Assembly (NCBI GenBank): GCA_003696125.1
Contig: RFHZ01000640.1
Coordinates: forward strand, 1-7,088
Direction of reading: 5' to 3'
Length of the DNA: 7,088 bases
DNA from: Nitrospinota bacterium
GTDB lineage: Bacteria; Tectomicrobia; Entotheonellia; J063
Part shown: positions 1-6,926 of the stretch, piece by piece
Position numbering within the stretch: position 1 is the stretch's first letter
Layout: each line of letters starts with the position of its first letter
The notes under the pieces: generated by a model
Told to the model about the DNA's origin: nothing
Database searches by the model: none
Seen by the model: only the letters and a program-made list of their open reading frames with translations
Made by a program: the position numbers and the translations under genes

Positions 1-420
1 GATAAGGGGAGTAATGGTGTCGTTGACGGCATAGAGTCGCAAGTCGTACTCTGCCGACAACGCTTTCCAAAGCGCGGCATTATCCCGAAGCAGCACCTGC
101 TTCACCCGTTCCAATCGACTCGGTCCCTCTCCGGCTTCCTCCTGAAGCGACATGCTGGGGGAGGTATCCACCAGCACGGCAAAAGGCTTGGGGATCCTCT
201 GCAGCTTTTGGAAGAGGATGGTCGGATTGAGGAGGAAGAGGATGAGGAGGAGGAAGATGGCCAGACGCAGCCCGGTAATCAGGAGGAGATATCCCCAGGA
301 GGTCTTCTGCCGCAGTACCCAGACCTGATAGGCGAGGAAGAGGACCAGGGCCATCCCCAGCAGGACAAGCTGCCAGGGGAGCAGTGGATGGGCAAGGGTT
401 GTCTTGATTTGGGTAACCAT
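1..420 (-). CDS. Double-transmembrane vWA-domain protein, N-terminal 140 residues (runs off left end)
   Basis: I translated this by hand from the ATG at 420-418; the frame is open to base 1, so the C-terminal part lies outside the window. Two hydrophobic segments are visible at about residues 14-36 and 43-66, separated by a short basic turn (RQKT). A vWA first strand follows, with a complete MIDAS DxSxS motif (VDTSPSMS; D85, S87, S89). The basic turn should be cytoplasmic by the positive-inside rule, which puts the vWA domain in the periplasm. Membrane vWA proteins in this position of MoxR clusters often continue into a glutamine-amidotransferase-like domain; that is inference because the rest is missing. 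The start lies 7 bp after the DUF4159 stop and has no clear Shine-Dalgarno, so translation probably depends on coupling to the upstream gene. No other start codon occurs just upstream in frame; the next ATG is residue 23, inside the first membrane segment. Confidence 0.8.
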   Translation of the reverse strand, partial: MVTQIKTTLAHPLLPWQLVLLGMALVLFLAYQVWVLRQKTSWGYLLLITGLRLAIFLLLILFLLNPTILFQKLQRIPKPFAVLVDTSPSMSLQEEAGEGPSRLERVKQVLLRDNAALWKALSAEYDLRLYAVNDTITPLI

Positions 421-427
421 AGATCGC

Positions 428-1210
428 TTAACCCAGCTTGCGGTTGATAAAGGGAATGTGGATCCGGTCCTGTTTGTAGTTTTCGGTCAGGGCGTACATG
501 ATCAGATTGACCCCGAGCATAAAGGCTTGAAAACGCTGTGCCTCCCCTCCCGGGATGACATCATACTTCCAGTTCCCCAAAAAGTCTCGCTCCCAGGCTC
601 CGGCCAGATCGTTTTGCGAGTAGATCAGCGGGGTCCAGTTATCGACATTCACCCCTTCCAGATAGGGGTTCACGATGCGGCGTCCCCCTACACTCTGGAT
701 CAGGTAGAAGGAGCGATACACGGTATGGTCATGCGGCAGGCGTTCCAGGGCACGGTCTGGGAAGATGCGCCTGATCTGCTCGCGTATGAATCGATCAAAT
801 CCCAACCCCTTGTACCCCATGGTGTCTTCGATCAGCAAGAACCCGCCATAGGTCAGGAATAGCCGTAAGACCTCCACTTCCTCTTCCGTAAACGGCTCGA
901 ACGGCTCTCCTCCGGCCAGATAGAGGAAAGGATAGGAGAAGAGGTCTGGATCGAGGAGGGTGATGACCTGGCGTTCCTTCCTGACCTCGATGCTGGTGCG
1001 CCGTTCCACCTCCTCCAGGATCGAGCGCGCCGCGTACGGATGCGGGTCCCAGTCTCCTCCCCGATAGCGAACCTGGGTAAAGATAAAGGGAGAAGAGGGG
1101 GGTCGTTCCTCCTGCGCTGCACCGCGTAGCGGTTTTCCTCCTACCAGCAGCGAGGTCAAGAGCAGCGCCTGCTGCAGGAAACGCCGTCGTGTCATTCCGG
1201 GTATGGTCAT
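428..1210 (-). CDS. DUF4159 protein with twin-arginine (Tat) leader
   Basis: This 260-residue protein has an N-terminal twin-arginine motif (TRRRFLQ, residues 7-13) followed by a hydrophobic stretch at about 14-24, which predicts Tat export. The rest matches my recollection of the DUF4159 family: RYRGGDWDPHP at 48-58, a D-LF-YPFLYLAG segment at about 89-100, GGFLLIED at 122-129 and a conserved LPHDHTVYRSFY segment at 158-169. DUF4159 has a flavodoxin or glutamine-amidotransferase-like fold without a known catalytic activity and is regularly encoded beside BatA-type proteins. The start is set by a strong ribosome site (AAGGAG repeated) just upstream. A second ATG at residue 6 (MTRRR) would keep the Tat motif and is a plausible alternative start. 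The gene sits 14 bp after the BatA-type gene and 7 bp before the next vWA gene. Biochemical function is unknown; a periplasmic partner of the neighbouring vWA proteins is the likeliest role. Confidence 0.88.
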   Translation of the reverse strand: MTIPGMTRRRFLQQALLLTSLLVGGKPLRGAAQEERPPSSPFIFTQVRYRGGDWDPHPYAARSILEEVERRTSIEVRKERQVITLLDPDLFSYPFLYLAGGEPFEPFTEEEVEVLRLFLTYGGFLLIEDTMGYKGLGFDRFIREQIRRIFPDRALERLPHDHTVYRSFYLIQSVGGRRIVNPYLEGVNVDNWTPLIYSQNDLAGAWERDFLGNWKYDVIPGGEAQRFQAFMLGVNLIMYALTENYKQDRIHIPFINRKLG

Positions 1211-1214
1211 GGTT

Positions 1215-1227
1215 CTCCTTCTCCTTA
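1215..1227 (-). promoter_or_regulatory. Ribosome binding site of the DUF4159 gene, overlapping the upstream stop codon
   Basis: Read on the minus strand, the stretch is TAAGGAGAAGGAGAACC directly before the ATG at 1210. It holds two AAGGAG-like sites in tandem, and the first one includes the TAA stop codon (1227-1225) of the BatA-type gene. The more distant site has the better spacing to the ATG at 1210; the nearer one better suits the alternative ATG five codons further on. Its placement supports coupled translation of the two genes. Confidence 0.65.
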
Positions 1228-3336
1228 ACTCCTGTTGGCCACGATCCCTTCGATAACGGCCACACAGAGCAAAAGGAAGAAAAGGGGACCGGCCAGCTTG
1301 GTTCCTTGTACCTCAGTAAGCAAGACTTTTTCCTTCTTCTCCGGCCATCGGATCACGCTAAGGGGGAGGTTTTGCCATTTACTCTCCAGCTCTGGCAGCG
1401 TGATCCTGGCCAGATTCGATTCCGCAGGGGGGAGATGCACCACAAAGAGCCCCCGGGTTCCAGAAGGGAGCAACACGCGATACACACCCGGCTCGCTGGT
1501 CTCGGCATAGGGAGCAATCGACTCTCCCGGCTGGATGCGCCACACGGTGGCTTTCCCGTCGGGACGCTCTATACGGATCAGCCCGGCAAAGGCCTTGGGG
1601 AGATGCAGATCCACCGGCTGGCCGACCACCACATCCTCTCCCAGGCGCGTCCCGGTTCCATGGCTGAGATAGAGCACCAGGTTTTGCCAGAGAGGCACAT
1701 AGACCGGTTTGAGGGCCAGGTCGTTCCAGTCCAGATCCACACTCGAGGTAAGGAGGAGCACCTTCCCCTGTCCCACCCCATGCTCGAGCAAAAGCGGAGT
1801 ATCATCGGCCAGCCGGAGCAAGACCTGGGAGTTGGAGGAGAGCCCTTCCACTAGAAAATACTGCCAGAACCTGGCTTTGCGAAAGCTCTCCCGTCCTTGC
1901 CGTTGAAAGACCCGCAATCCGGGGTGTTGAGAAGCGATCTCTTGAATCTGGACCGGCTGGTCTGCTGCCTGCTGACGCACCGTGCGGAGTGTCCCGGGCA
2001 AAAGCCGTACCCCTTGCTCGTACCACTCGCGATTGTAGCGGAAAGGTTCCACCTGATTCCCCAGGGTGAAGATCACGTTCCCCCCGTCGTGCACAAATCG
2101 CAGCAACCGTGCTCTGATCTCTTCTGGTAAGGAGCGGACATTGGCCAGTACCACCACATGATAATTGGTCAAGCGCTCCGCAGCCAGTTCCTCGGCCGTG
2201 ATCACCTTGGGTCGAATCGGGGTCTGGGGAGAGAAGAGATCCGGTTTCAGGGCATTCACCAGATAATAGGTCTCACTGTAAATCAGGGCGGTCCGGGGAT
2301 GTCCATCCACCACCAATACCCGTGCCTCCTCGACGACAGGGACGCTGAACAGGAATTCGTCGTCACGGGGGAGATTATCGGCGGCCAGTTTTACCGTTCC
2401 CAGGTGATAGCCGGCCTGGGGGAACACCACACTGAAGTTTACCTCCTCCTCCCCTCTCCCAGGCAGGGTTACCAGGCGTTGATCCACCTTTTCCCCATCG
2501 ATCAGCAACTGGACCAGCACCCGCTCACGTCGCTGCGTCGCATGGTGCTGGAGGGTGACCTGCAAGCGGGTACGGACCCCCCGGGTGATCGGAGAATCCA
2601 GGAAGCGGACCCTGCTGACCGTCGTATTCCCCTCCTCCTTATCCGAAGAAAGGTCGATGATCTTGATCTTCACCGTCGGATCGATGACGGAAAAACGTTC
2701 CAGCTCAAAGCCCACCCAGGGAACCCGGGTCATATCGGTGATCAACACGATCTCCTTGCTCGCCTCTCCTGCCCCTTTCAATCCCTGGTAGGCCCGGGTA
2801 AAGGCGGGAACAAAGTTCGCCTCCCTGTAGCGCACCTGCAGACGGGAAAGGGTCTGCAAGAGGCGATCTCGATCAAAGGAGAGGTTGAGGGGACCCTCCT
2901 CTTCATCGATAGCCGGAAGGAGAGCGGCCCGGTCCTGGGCACGCAGGTCAGCTATCCACTCCTGGGCCACCCGTTTCGCCTCCTCCCACCGGCTTCCCGC
3001 TTCGCTTTGATACTCCATACTCATCGAGTTATCCAGGATGATGACCCGCGCCAGGGAGGCCGGTCGGGTCACTCCTCCTTCCGGCTCGGCCCGCAGTATC
3101 GGCTGGGCCAGGGCCGTGGCCAGGAGCAGGATCAACAGCATGCGCAAGGCCAGCAGGAGCCATTGCTTGATCCGGTATTTCCGGGCCAGGCGCTTCTGGG
3201 CCAGGAGGATGAAGCGGACCGCCGGGAAGGGGAGGACCTTTACCCGGCGTCGATGGATCAGGTGAATGATCACCGGGATGGCTGCGGCAAAGGCGCCGTA
3301 AAGAAAGGCTGGATAGAGAAAAGAGAGCGGTCCCAT
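1225..3336 (-). CDS. BatA-type membrane protein: vWA domain plus glutamine-amidotransferase-like domain
   Basis: This 703-residue protein starts with the typical BatA N-terminal double-TM module: TM1 at about 5-25, a strongly basic loop (HRRRVK ... RLARKYRIK, about 28-57), and TM2 at about 58-80. A vWA domain follows (about 96-230) with the MIDAS DxSxS motif DNSMS at 102-106 and the later ITD strand at 199-201. Residues 338-430 and about 505-560 resemble a class I glutamine-amidotransferase-like fold (VLVVDG; HVVVLANV; VHDGGNVIF; GQGKVLLLTSSVD), with no evident catalytic Cys. A last hydrophobic helix occupies 682-699. The basic TM1-TM2 loop implies that the vWA and amidotransferase-like regions are periplasmic, tethered at both ends. 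I chose the ATG at 3336 because the protein then begins exactly like the family. A longer frame back to 3429 would lie inside the DUF58 gene. A GTG at 3339, overlapping the DUF58 stop, is a possible alternative. The gap to DUF58 is 2 bp. Function is inferred as a membrane partner of the MoxR ATPase. Confidence 0.9.
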   Translation of the reverse strand: MGPLSFLYPAFLYGAFAAAIPVIIHLIHRRRVKVLPFPAVRFILLAQKRLARKYRIKQWLLLALRMLLILLLATALAQPILRAEPEGGVTRPASLARVIILDNSMSMEYQSEAGSRWEEAKRVAQEWIADLRAQDRAALLPAIDEEEGPLNLSFDRDRLLQTLSRLQVRYREANFVPAFTRAYQGLKGAGEASKEIVLITDMTRVPWVGFELERFSVIDPTVKIKIIDLSSDKEEGNTTVSRVRFLDSPITRGVRTRLQVTLQHHATQRRERVLVQLLIDGEKVDQRLVTLPGRGEEEVNFSVVFPQAGYHLGTVKLAADNLPRDDEFLFSVPVVEEARVLVVDGHPRTALIYSETYYLVNALKPDLFSPQTPIRPKVITAEELAAERLTNYHVVVLANVRSLPEEIRARLLRFVHDGGNVIFTLGNQVEPFRYNREWYEQGVRLLPGTLRTVRQQAADQPVQIQEIASQHPGLRVFQRQGRESFRKARFWQYFLVEGLSSNSQVLLRLADDTPLLLEHGVGQGKVLLLTSSVDLDWNDLALKPVYVPLWQNLVLYLSHGTGTRLGEDVVVGQPVDLHLPKAFAGLIRIERPDGKATVWRIQPGESIAPYAETSEPGVYRVLLPSGTRGLFVVHLPPAESNLARITLPELESKWQNLPLSVIRWPEKKEKVLLTEVQGTKLAGPLFFLLLCVAVIEGIVANRS

Positions 3337-3338
3337 CA

Positions 3339-4223
3339 CTATTTCCGCCAGGCCAGATACTGTAAGAGCGCTTTGTCCAGGGGTGTCGCCGTCGAAAAGA
3401 GTTGATAGTCGATATAGTGGAGGCGACACTGTTGCCGGTAATACTGGATAAACTCCATGACGTTCCGTCGATATTCCTGAGCAATGGCACGCGGATCGGT
3501 GATCACCTTGACCGGTCCTTCCAGGTCCTCAAAGCGGGTAAAATCGCGAAACGGAAACTCGATCTCGGTCGGATCAAAGATCTGGAAGACCAGCACCTCA
3601 TTCTTCCGGTGTCGCAGGTGGCGTAACCCGCGCATGACCGTCTCCTGGTCGTCGAGCAGATCGGAGAGGAGGATGACCAGGCTCCGCCGTTTGATACTGG
3701 AGACCAGGTGATGCAACACCTTCCCCACCGAGGTTTCCCCTGCCGGAACGGTCTGCTCCAGCGCATTGAGGATCGCCTGCAGGTGACCCGGATTGCTCTT
3801 GGGTGGGAGCTGCTTCCTCACCTCCTGACCGAAGAGGACCAGGCTGACCAGATCCTGCTGTTTCTGCATGAGATAGGCCAGAGCAGCCGCGAGATAGGAG
3901 GCATAATCGAATTTGCTCACCCCATTTGACCCGTAGCCCATGGAGGCACTGCAATCGACCAGCAGATAGCAGCGGAGATTGGTCTCTTCCTCGTACTCTT
4001 TGATAAAGTAGCGATCGAAACGGCCATACGCCTTCCAGTCGATATGACGGATCTCATCCCCAGGAGTGTACTCCCGGTGTTCGGAAAACTCCACGCTGAA
4101 TCCCTTATAGGGACTGTTGTGCAGTCCGGAGAGTACCCCTTCCACCACCAGGCGGGCCTGCAGGGAAAGGGGAGCAATGGTGGAAAGGAGTTGGGGATCA
4201 AAGTAGCGTTTCTGCTCAGCCAT
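3339..4223 (-). CDS. DUF58 protein with vWA-type MIDAS site (soluble form)
   Basis: This 294-residue protein carries the DUF58 signature: a segment reading FSEHREYTPGDEIRHIDWK at about 46-64, then DRYFIKEYEEE at 70-80. It runs directly into a vWA-like strand with a MIDAS motif, LLVDCSASM (D90, S92, S94). A later GETS segment (about 162-165) and an LLSDLLDD strand supply plausible remaining metal-site residues. It has no signal peptide or hydrophobic helix, so it should be cytoplasmic, unlike DUF58 proteins that carry N-terminal membrane helices. The ATG overlaps the end of the MoxR gene by 8 bp (ATGGCTGA), a classic coupling arrangement; the Shine-Dalgarno inside the MoxR gene is weak (AGAGGT about 12 bases upstream, AGGTGG closer). 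DUF58 proteins are almost always encoded next to MoxR ATPases and are thought to be their direct vWA-type partners. The partnership here is inferred from adjacency; the family assignment itself is strong. Confidence 0.93.
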   Translation of the reverse strand: MAEQKRYFDPQLLSTIAPLSLQARLVVEGVLSGLHNSPYKGFSVEFSEHREYTPGDEIRHIDWKAYGRFDRYFIKEYEEETNLRCYLLVDCSASMGYGSNGVSKFDYASYLAAALAYLMQKQQDLVSLVLFGQEVRKQLPPKSNPGHLQAILNALEQTVPAGETSVGKVLHHLVSSIKRRSLVILLSDLLDDQETVMRGLRHLRHRKNEVLVFQIFDPTEIEFPFRDFTRFEDLEGPVKVITDPRAIAQEYRRNVMEFIQYYRQQCRLHYIDYQLFSTATPLDKALLQYLAWRK

Positions 4224-5226
4224 GCTCCACCTGTACCTCTTTCAGCAGGCGCTCGATGATCTCGACAGACGTGATCCCTTCTGCCTCTGCCGCAAAATTG
4301 GGCAGGATGCGATGTCGGAGCACCGACTTGGCCAGGGCCTGCACATCCTCTATGGAAGCAGCATAGCGGCCGTTGAGAATGGCACGAGCCTTGGCCCCCA
4401 AAATGAGATACTGGGAAGCGCGAGGACCGGCTCCCCACTGCACCCACTCTTTGATAAAGGAGAGGGGTTGGGGCTGGGTGGGTCGAGAAGCCTGCACCAG
4501 GGAGACGGCGTACCGCATGACGTACTCGGAGACCGGCACACGCCTGACCAGGTTCTGTAAGGCCAGGATCTTCTCGGCATGCAAGACCTTATGGAGTTGG
4601 GGGGTATAGGCCGAGGTGGTACTGGCCACAATCTGCACCTCTTCTTCAAAACTCGGATAATCGACTCCCAGGTGAAACATGAAGCGATCGAGCTGCGCTT
4701 CCGGCAGTGGATAGGTGCCCTCCTGCTCAATCGGGTTTTGCGTGGCCAGCACAAAGAAGGGGAGGGAGAGCGGATAGGTCCGCCCACCGGCCGTCACCTT
4801 GTACTCCTGCATCGCCTGGAGCAGTGCCGCCTGGGTCTTGGGAGGGGTGCGGTTGATCTCATCGGCCAGTACCACATTGGCGAATATCGGTCCCTTCAGG
4901 AAGATGAACTTCCGATGGCCGGTAGCCACGTCCTCCTCCAGGATATCGGTTCCGGTGATATCCGAAGGCATCAGGTCAGGCGTAAACTGAATCCGGTTGA
5001 ATTCCAGGTCGAGCACACTGGCCAGGGTACTGATCAAGAGGGTCTTGGCCAGTCCGGGAACCCCGACCAGGAGGCAGTGGCCGCGAGAGAAGAGGGCGAT
5101 CAACAGCTCCTCGATGACCCGATCCTGTCCCACGATGACCTTATGGAGTTCGTGCGTAATCCGCTGTCTGGCATCGGCAATCTCTTCGACCATGGCCAGA
5201 TCGTTGTCGTGCAGTCTTTCTTCCAT
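4216..5226 (-). CDS. MoxR-family AAA+ ATPase
   Basis: This 336-residue protein shows all the core AAA+ motifs of the MoxR family. These are Walker A GVPGLAKT (55-62), Walker B VVLADEINR (118-126), sensor 1 ATQNP (161-165), the conserved EGTYPLPEAQLDRF block (169-182) with a candidate arginine finger at R181, and the sensor 2 region GAGPRASQYL (265-274). MoxR ATPases hydrolyse ATP as ring assemblies and act as chaperones that remodel or insert cofactors into partners carrying vWA domains. There is no export signal, so it should be cytoplasmic. I chose the ATG at 5226 because it has a good Shine-Dalgarno (AAGGA, 7 bases away) and gives the usual family length. The longer open frame back to 5406 is Arg-rich and lies inside the preceding peptidase gene, so it is a shadow. 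It lies 25 bp after the peptidase/TPR gene and overlaps the DUF58 gene by 8 bp. The specific substrate is not evident. Confidence 0.95.
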   Translation of the reverse strand: MEERLHDNDLAMVEEIADARQRITHELHKVIVGQDRVIEELLIALFSRGHCLLVGVPGLAKTLLISTLASVLDLEFNRIQFTPDLMPSDITGTDILEEDVATGHRKFIFLKGPIFANVVLADEINRTPPKTQAALLQAMQEYKVTAGGRTYPLSLPFFVLATQNPIEQEGTYPLPEAQLDRFMFHLGVDYPSFEEEVQIVASTTSAYTPQLHKVLHAEKILALQNLVRRVPVSEYVMRYAVSLVQASRPTQPQPLSFIKEWVQWGAGPRASQYLILGAKARAILNGRYAASIEDVQALAKSVLRHRILPNFAAEAEGITSVEIIERLLKEVQVEHG

Positions 5227-5233
5227 TGCTGAG

Positions 5234-5244
5234 TCCTTTTCCTC
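5234..5244 (-). promoter_or_regulatory. Ribosome binding site of the MoxR gene
   Basis: On the minus strand the sequence before the ATG at 5226 reads AGAGGAAAAGGACTCAGCA. AAGGA ends 7 bases before the start codon, which is near-ideal spacing. This decides in favour of the ATG at 5226 over longer upstream frames. Confidence 0.6.
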
Positions 5245-5251
5245 TGCCAGG

Positions 5252-6889
5252 CTATCGCATGAGCAAAGTCTGAACGGTTTTTTCCGCTTGGGCCGCTTTC
5301 TCCCGCTCTCCTCGCAGGAGATAGATCTGGTACAGGCCCTGATGGACCTGAGGATCGAACGGGTTGATCTGTATCGCTTCGGTAAACGCCTCCTCTGCCT
5401 CGGCAAGGCGCTTCTGCTGCAAGAAGAGGATCCCGAGATTGGTATAGGTGGTGACGTAATCCGGATAAAGGGTTTTGGCTTTCTCCAGATAGGTCAGGGC
5501 TTCTGCATAGCGTCCCCGCAGCAACAAGGCCTTCCCCAGCTTGTTGTAGAGAAAGGGGGAGGGATGCGATTTACGCAGTGCCTTCTTGTACTCGAGCACC
5601 GCCGGGACAAGGCGTCCCCGACTCCGGAAGAGATCACCCAGGCGAACATGGTTCCTCACGACCTGCGATCGGATCTCTTGCAGTCCCCACTCCTCTTCAT
5701 CCTTCACCCTGTCCTTCAGCGTGTACTTCTCCAGGTACACACCGGGGATCTCCTGGAGGTTCTGCTGGCGGAGAAAGGCCTTCCATTGCCTTTCAAAGGC
5801 GGCAAAATCGAGTCGCAACTCCTCCTGGATCGCCTGTTGCGCTCCCTGCTCCTCCGCCTGAGCGATATGCTGCAGGATCCGCTGCAATCCAGGATACCCG
5901 ACCCGCTGCAGGATAAAGTCGATGGCCGAAGCCGCCTCGGCATAGGCGAGACGAACCTGATGCGTCGTATCCAGCTTGACCAGGGAAGGATCCATCTGGG
6001 CAAAGCTGACAAAGTCATTTTCGCGGAGGGCATTGGCCAGGAGGGTTTCATTCACCGGGTTGAGATAGAGGGAACGCGGAGAGCGCCACAGATACTCCTG
6101 GTATTTGGCCACTCCCTCGTGGAGCCAGATAGGGGCTTTGTTATTGGTCAGATGCACCATGACGTAGTGCATGTATTCATGCGTCAACGCATCGAGCCAC
6201 CGGTATCCCCGGAGCAGGGTGCGGGGAGAGAGGAGCATGATCTTGTTGAACTTGCAGATCCCGATGGCACCGGAAACCTCGATATCGCGCCGGGAGAGGC
6301 TCGAGGCATGATAGAAACGTTCCGGATCAGGGAAGATCTCCACGCGGACCCGTTCCCGAGGGGTAAAGCCGAACTGCTTCCCAAAGACCTGATAGGCCTG
6401 TTCGAGGGCTTCCAGGGCATAGGGGATCAGGATACCATCCTTCTCCCTATCTATAAGCAGGGTAAAATGCTCACTCTGCACCGACTCCAGTCCCTGCGTG
6501 GCCAGGCGGGTATTGGTGAAGAACCCCTGGTATCCCTGGTACATCTCGTTGTCCGGGTCAAGAGTAACCGCCCGTCCGATCGTCTCCACTGCCCGGTCGT
6601 ACTCGCCCTGGTAGAACCAGACCCGGCTGCGGAAAAACTCGGCTTCTGCGGGCAGAGGAGTAAAGGCCTCTATCTTCTTCACCCACTGCCGGGCCTCTGC
6701 CATCTCCCACCTCTCCAGGGCGGCTTCCCCTCGCTCCACCATCTCGGTCAGGGAAGGTTGCCCTGCCCAGAGGACCCCTGGGCAGAGCAGAAAGGTTCCT
6801 ATACAAAGGGCGAGCAGGACAGCGAATATCTGAGAGTCTGTGCCTCTGTGCCTCTGTGCCTCTGTGCCTCTATGCCTCTGTGCCTGCAT
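5252..6889 (-). CDS. Exported peptidase MA-like zinc metalloprotease with TPR repeats
   Basis: This 545-residue protein begins with a repeat-encoded hydrophilic stretch (residues 3-17). A Sec-type hydrophobic core follows (about 21-41, ending VLWAG), so export is predicted. Residues about 48-125 form helical TPR-like repeats (GEYDRAVETIGRAVTLDPDN). The middle (about 139-375) resembles peptidase MA-like gluzincins. It has an HExxH motif, THEYMHYV (H237, E238, H241), and the downstream WLHEGVAKYQE, whose E258 is the likely third zinc ligand, so the active site looks intact. The C-terminal region (about 411-540) holds three to four TPR motifs, for example YNKLGKALLLRGRYAEAL and YTNLGILFLQQKRLAEAE. 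This architecture suggests a periplasmic or surface protease that docks protein partners. The start at 6889 is the only start codon that keeps the signal peptide; the next in-frame ATG is residue 50. An AAGG lies 6 bases before the ATG. Its substrate is unknown; it is probably co-transcribed with the MoxR machine. Confidence 0.85.
   Translation of the reverse strand: MQAQRHRGTEAQRHRGTDSQIFAVLLALCIGTFLLCPGVLWAGQPSLTEMVERGEAALERWEMAEARQWVKKIEAFTPLPAEAEFFRSRVWFYQGEYDRAVETIGRAVTLDPDNEMYQGYQGFFTNTRLATQGLESVQSEHFTLLIDREKDGILIPYALEALEQAYQVFGKQFGFTPRERVRVEIFPDPERFYHASSLSRRDIEVSGAIGICKFNKIMLLSPRTLLRGYRWLDALTHEYMHYVMVHLTNNKAPIWLHEGVAKYQEYLWRSPRSLYLNPVNETLLANALRENDFVSFAQMDPSLVKLDTTHQVRLAYAEAASAIDFILQRVGYPGLQRILQHIAQAEEQGAQQAIQEELRLDFAAFERQWKAFLRQQNLQEIPGVYLEKYTLKDRVKDEEEWGLQEIRSQVVRNHVRLGDLFRSRGRLVPAVLEYKKALRKSHPSPFLYNKLGKALLLRGRYAEALTYLEKAKTLYPDYVTTYTNLGILFLQQKRLAEAEEAFTEAIQINPFDPQVHQGLYQIYLLRGEREKAAQAEKTVQTLLMR
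6841..6888. repeat. 8-bp tandem repeat (TGCCTCTG on the plus strand), about six units
   Basis: Four units are perfect or near-perfect copies of TGCCTCTG, one reads TGCCTCTA and the last is degenerate (TGCCTGCA). The preceding 8 bases (AGAGTCTG) look like a decayed copy. On the coding (minus) strand the unit is GCACAGAG. Three units make 24 bases, encoding the eight-residue repeat AQRHRGTE in every frame, with no stop codons in perfect copies. It occupies codons 1-17 of the peptidase/TPR gene. Because 8 is not a multiple of 3, gain or loss of one unit would shift the frame. Confidence 0.93.
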
Positions 6890-6895
6890 AATATG

Positions 6896-6907
6896 CCTTA
6901 ACTCCTC
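6896..6907 (-). promoter_or_regulatory. Candidate ribosome binding site of the peptidase/TPR gene
   Basis: On the minus strand the stretch before the ATG at 6889 reads GAGGAGTTAAGGCATATT. AAGG lies 6 bases from the start codon and a second GAGGAG lies about 12 bases away. Both sit outside the 8-bp repeat, which supports translation starting at the repeat edge. Confidence 0.45.
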
Positions 6908-6926
6908 ACCTGGAATCGGCCACCGG

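Noticed and set aside
208-447. Plus-strand frame with a run of Glu/Asp and a purine-rich stretch at about 211-260
   Set aside because: It is the complement of Leu/Phe codons (CTC, TTC) in the second membrane helix of the left-end vWA protein. The purine bias is explained by that helix and needs no structural DNA role.
2158-3405. Plus-strand open frame of 415 codons opposite the BatA-type gene
   Set aside because: It is low-complexity and rich in Gln, Gly and Arg, lies entirely antisense to a well-supported gene and has no recognisable motifs.
3337-3429. 31-residue N-terminal extension of the BatA-type protein
   Set aside because: It lies inside the DUF58 gene. The family starts at the MGPLSFLYP-like membrane segment, which matches the ATG at 3336 (or GTG at 3339).
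5227-5406. N-terminal Arg-rich extension of the MoxR protein (start at 5406)
   Set aside because: It overlaps the 3' end of the peptidase/TPR gene in another frame and has no family similarity. The ATG at 5226 has a good ribosome site and gives the normal length.
4997-6901. Plus-strand open frame of 634 codons across the peptidase/TPR and MoxR genes
   Set aside because: It lies opposite two confidently recognised families, has no domain-like pattern, and its end is just the antisense reading of the 8-bp repeat (CLCASVPL). It is an antisense shadow of a stop-poor sequence.
6890-6926. Possible promoter or terminator between the first two genes
   Set aside because: The 37 bases contain a ribosome-site-like stretch but no hairpin with a T-tract and no recognisable -35/-10 pair.
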